Below are positions 62,201-64,000 of a DNA stretch of 64,000 bases, in pieces (the first letter of the stretch is position 1; every line of letters starts with the position of its first letter). Below the pieces are notes generated by a model that ran no database searches, was not told where the DNA came from, and was given only the letters and a program-made list of their open reading frames with translations. Source of the DNA: JAJYRX01 sp041655275 (GTDB taxonomy: Bacteria > Pseudomonadota > Gammaproteobacteria > Burkholderiales > Burkholderiaceae_B); assembly GCA_041655275.1 (NCBI GenBank), contig JBBAFU010000006.1:1-64000 (forward strand), read 5' to 3'. A program made the translations under genes and the position numbers.

Positions 62201-62276
62201 CACGCATGGCCTGGAAGACAAGGCTCCCCGGCCCGAACACCTGGCGTGCGTGCTGGAACGCGCCCTGGCGGGCTAA
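59241..62276 (+). CDS. YdiJ-like FAD and Fe-S 2-hydroxyacid dehydrogenase
   Basis: A 1011-residue fusion enzyme. The N-terminal FAD (PCMH) domain has VPLLPRGAGSSQCGQTVGAA and MAGNNSCGSRSIAYG. The FAD-oxidase C-domain follows (EHGDGLVRSEW, FDPEGLMNPGK). Two Fe-S motifs come next (CNNNGHCRKFDAGTMCPSY and CVSCKGCRRECPTG), then CCG domains (CCGRTW, SSCCGMAGSFGYD). Length and order match E. coli YdiJ (about 1018 residues), a D-2-hydroxyglutarate dehydrogenase. It should oxidise a D-2-hydroxyacid to a 2-oxoacid and pass electrons to quinone or ETF. It is translationally coupled to the GntR gene. Confidence 0.9.
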   Translation: MNAATLSPVRDDARQQSAELARRLRDATRGDVLFSAGDRARYATDASIYQITPVGVLVPREVQDAITAIEISRELGVPLLPRGAGSSQCGQTVGAALVIDSSKHLNAILDFDADARTVTVEPGIALDALNAWLKPHGLWYPVDVSTAAQATLGGMAGNNSCGSRSIAYGNMVHNVLGIRAVLADGTDAWFGPEAESVAADPRLRALASRLRAIAEAERDEIEARVPQVMRRVGGYNIDIYHPQSVRPYTQDGHVNLAHMLVGSEGTLAWFRELKLQLAPLPRERTLGVVNFDSFYKAMDSAQHIVTLDPSAVELVDSTMIALAQGNPSFRPVIERALRGKPEALLLVEFAGESRDEQLARLAGLVTLMADLGLPGSVVEMPEAAEQAALWNVRKAGLNIMMSMKGNGKPVSFIEDCAVPLEHLAEYTRQLTEVFHKHDTEGTWYAHASVGTLHVRPILDMRAGDASKMRAIAEEASALVRKYKGAFSGEHGDGLVRSEWVAWQFGPRLGRAFEAIKDSFDPEGLMNPGKIVRSTRMDDTSLYRFPPGYETARIRPALDWQAWNVTRHPRTGAQSAPGTGNDGALGFGMAVEMCNNNGHCRKFDAGTMCPSYRVTRDERHSTRGRANTLRMALSGQLGPDALASDEMRATMDLCVSCKGCRRECPTGVDMARMKIEFLHAWKEKHGLRFKERLIATMPVWAPWAARLPLLFNLRDRIPGLAKLSERLWDFTAKRSLPVWRRDTFLGKATGVSADEADVVLFVDTFNNYFEAENARAALAVLKAAGYRVHIARPQSLAGGRNGKGERPLCCGRTWLSAGMVDEARAEAQRVLDAMAPFIERGLPIVGLEPSCLLSFRDEFQSMGLGDAAKALSRQSFLFEEFLVREQREGRLKLPLKPLAEKQAWVHGHCHQKSFDAFTPVQTVLGWIPELELKVVQSSCCGMAGSFGYDAAHYETSMAMAELSLLPALREAPADALVVADGTSCRQQITHGLEDKAPRPEHLACVLERALAG

Positions 62277-62286
62277 GGGGAAAGCG

Positions 62287-62721
62287 TCAGGACAGGTAGG
62301 CGGCGAATGACGAGGACGACAGCGTGTGGCCGTCGTCACGATAGCGCAGCCAGCGCCGACGGGCGGCCGCCCTGTCCTCTTCATGCCCCGACACCACCTC
62401 CACGATATTCGCGAAGGCGTCGGCTTGCGGCGGCACGTCGATATCCAGATTGAGCAGCCAGTTGTGGCCCATTTCAATCGCCCGTGAAAAATCATGCGTG
62501 AGGATGACGGGCGTCCTCTCGGCCAGGGCGTCCTGCGCATCGACGTGCGGCACGAAAGCCGTCGTTTCGAAACGCCACAGCAACTGATCGAAATACGCCA
62601 GGCGCCGCTGGTCAGCGGCATAGACCGTCAGCCGGTTGCCTGCCAGATAATGCCTGCCGGCAATCCGGCAGGCCATCTGCAGGCGATGTCGCGACCCGGT
62701 GACGAAGACCACTTTGCTCAT
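62287..62721 (-). CDS. holC: DNA polymerase III chi subunit
   Basis: The 144-residue protein links the clamp loader to SSB. KVVFVTGSRHRLQMACRIA opens it; RLTVYAADQRRLAYFDQLLW, FVPHV and VILTHDF follow. ATG 62721 overlaps the pepA stop as ATGA, the conserved pepA-holC pair. It converges on the dehydrogenase gene (10 bases). Confidence 0.92.
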   Translation of the reverse strand: MSKVVFVTGSRHRLQMACRIAGRHYLAGNRLTVYAADQRRLAYFDQLLWRFETTAFVPHVDAQDALAERTPVILTHDFSRAIEMGHNWLLNLDIDVPPQADAFANIVEVVSGHEEDRAAARRRWLRYRDDGHTLSSSSFAAYLS

Positions 62722-64000
62722 TGTGCCTTCGACGCGCCGTCCAGATTCATGAGATAGCGGGTCAGCAGCGGCACGGGCCGGCCCGAAGCACCCTTCTTTG
62801 CGCCACTGTGCCATGCGGTACCGGCGATATCCAGGTGCGCCCAGGGATAGGCCTTGGTGAAGCGTGACAGGAAGCATGCCGCCGTCACAGCGCCGGCCGC
62901 CGGCCCGCCGATGTTGGCGATATCGGCAAAACGGGACTTGAGCTGCTTCTGGTAGGCATCGTCCAGCGGCATGCGCCACGCGTCATCGTTGGACTGGCGG
63001 GCGGCATCCAGCAGCTGCGTCGCCAGCGCATCGTCCGGCGAGAACAGGCCGGTATTCACATGCCCCAGCGCCACTACGCAGGCACCCGTGAGCGTGGCCA
63101 TGTCAACGACCGCAGCCGGCTTGAAGCGCTCGGCATAGGTAAGCGCATCAGCCAGCACCAGGCGGCCCTCGGCATCGGTATTGAGCACTTCTATGGTCTG
63201 CCCCGACATGCTGGTAACCACATCACCCGGCTTGTTGGCCTTGCCGCCGGGCATGTTCTCGCACGAGGCAATCAGGCCGACCACTTCGCGATTCAGCCCC
63301 ATCTCGGCCACGGCACGCAGGGTGCCGAGCACGGTTGCCGCTCCGCACATGTCGTATTTCATCTCGTCCATGCCCTTGGCCGGCTTGATGGAGATGCCGC
63401 CGGAGTCAAAGGTCAGGCCCTTGCCAACCAGCACGACGGGGGCTTCACCCGCGCCGGCCTTGGTGTCGGCAGGCGTGTATTTGAGGATGATGAAGGCGGG
63501 CGGCTCCTGGGAGCCTGCAGCAACGGACAGGAAGGAACCCATGCCCAGCGCTTCGATCTGCTTCTGGCCCAGCACTTCCGCCTTGAGCGTCTTGAACTCC
63601 CTGGCGAGCGACTTGGCAGTGTTGCCCAGATAGGTGGGCGTGCAGATGTTGCCCGGCAGGTCGCCCAGCAGGCGCGTCAGCGCCATACCATTGGCCACCG
63701 CCTGGCCCGTGCGCAGACCTTCCCTGACCTCGACCGACTGCGTACGGCTGCACCAGACAGCCATTTTCTTCAGCACCGGTGCGGGATGATCATCTTTCTT
63801 GCTGATCGTGGCATCATAGTGGTAGCTTGCCTGACCCACAGCCAGCGCAGTGGCGTGGGCCCGCCCGGTGAGCGTGCTGTCGGGGCAATCGACGCCGGTG
63901 AGCGCCGTCACGGCTTCGGTCAGACGCATGGACACGCAGGCCTGGGCAAAGGCGAGCTCGCCCTGGGCATGCGTGCGCGTGCTGTACTTCGCCTGATCAC
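62718..64000 (-). CDS. pepA: Leucyl aminopeptidase (cytosol aminopeptidase), partial
   Basis: An M17 zinc/manganese aminopeptidase, open to the right edge; about 427 residues are visible and roughly 70 N-terminal ones are missing. The metal and catalytic residues are in VGKGLTFDSGGISIKP, KYDMCGAATVLG and the family signature NTDAEGRLVLADAL; NIGGPAAGAVTAACFL and HLDIAGTAW follow. The frame is open upstream of the in-frame GTG at 63935, so that codon is not the start. It degrades peptides, and in some bacteria also binds DNA. Confidence 0.96.
   Translation of the reverse strand, partial: DQAKYSTRTHAQGELAFAQACVSMRLTEAVTALTGVDCPDSTLTGRAHATALAVGQASYHYDATISKKDDHPAPVLKKMAVWCSRTQSVEVREGLRTGQAVANGMALTRLLGDLPGNICTPTYLGNTAKSLAREFKTLKAEVLGQKQIEALGMGSFLSVAAGSQEPPAFIILKYTPADTKAGAGEAPVVLVGKGLTFDSGGISIKPAKGMDEMKYDMCGAATVLGTLRAVAEMGLNREVVGLIASCENMPGGKANKPGDVVTSMSGQTIEVLNTDAEGRLVLADALTYAERFKPAAVVDMATLTGACVVALGHVNTGLFSPDDALATQLLDAARQSNDDAWRMPLDDAYQKQLKSRFADIANIGGPAAGAVTAACFLSRFTKAYPWAHLDIAGTAWHSGAKKGASGRPVPLLTRYLMNLDGASKAQ

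Noticed and set aside
1..64000. CRISPR array, insertion sequences, toxin-antitoxin pair or secondary-metabolite cluster
   Set aside because: No regularly spaced repeats, transposase motifs, short coupled toxin/antitoxin genes or synthase modules were seen on either strand.

Overview
The window is GC-rich (roughly 60-65%), densely coding chromosomal DNA from a betaproteobacterium. The family is most likely Alcaligenaceae (a Bordetella/Achromobacter/Castellaniella relative). This is inferred from the gene set and order (pyrG..eno-ftsB, rpmB-rpmG, leuS-lptE-holA-proA, cysB-type LysR) and from the many LivK, TRAP, CaiB and amidase type genes; no database search was possible.

Layout. 1-3496 is the right end of an integrated element: a primase/helicase cut by the window edge, an AlpA-type regulator, an unknown 180-aa protein and a tyrosine integrase. 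It ends in the 3' part of a tRNA-Asn(GTT) gene, which is the attachment site. From 3500 on the DNA is core chromosome. 3694-6436 holds an OmpA-like lipoprotein, a PilJ/HAMP/PAS receptor without an output domain, a DUF488 protein and an unknown anchored protein. 6443-10997 is a complete livKHMGF amino-acid-type ABC importer. 11220-14462 carries a YbiO-like MscS channel and an AlkA glycosylase. 14492-20398 is one tight minus-strand block: FKBP isomerase, ispH, maiA and an Fbp/Afu-type ABC importer. 20498-26120 has radC, rpmE2, a membrane glycosyltransferase, cfa and a Bcr-type pump. 26184-36174 is a housekeeping run on the plus strand: rpmB, rpmG, leuS, lptE, holA, proA, hemJ, rlmL, a small unknown protein with a strong promoter, an RDD protein and hslO. 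36233-45380 has an orphan TadE-like protein, then ftsB, eno, a DHA2 exporter, pyrG, an Xaa-Pro aminopeptidase and scoAB on the minus strand. 45513-49601 has ETF-ubiquinone oxidoreductase, an Atg22-like MFS protein, an NlpC/P60 lipoprotein and a DUF2325 protein with a Fur-box-like site.

The most interesting part is 49696-62276. A GntR/FadR-type regulator and a YdiJ-like FAD/Fe-S 2-hydroxyacid dehydrogenase are divergent from a nine-gene operon. That operon encodes a class V (glyoxylate-type) aminotransferase, an amidase, a TRAP importer (PQM), a crotonase-fold protein missing one catalytic glutamate, a CaiB-type CoA-transferase and a CysB-type regulator. Two copies of a TTTTGTATAC operator-like palindrome lie in the divergent promoter region. 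I read this as an undescribed catabolic pathway for an imported carboxylate or amide, feeding CoA thioesters and a 2-hydroxy/2-oxo acid pair; the substrate is unknown. The window ends with holC and the start of pepA.

There is no CRISPR array, no insertion sequence and no rRNA, and no intact tRNA gene. The only gene-free stretch over 300 bases is 3301-3693. It holds the int upstream repeats, the att site and a terminator, all listed.
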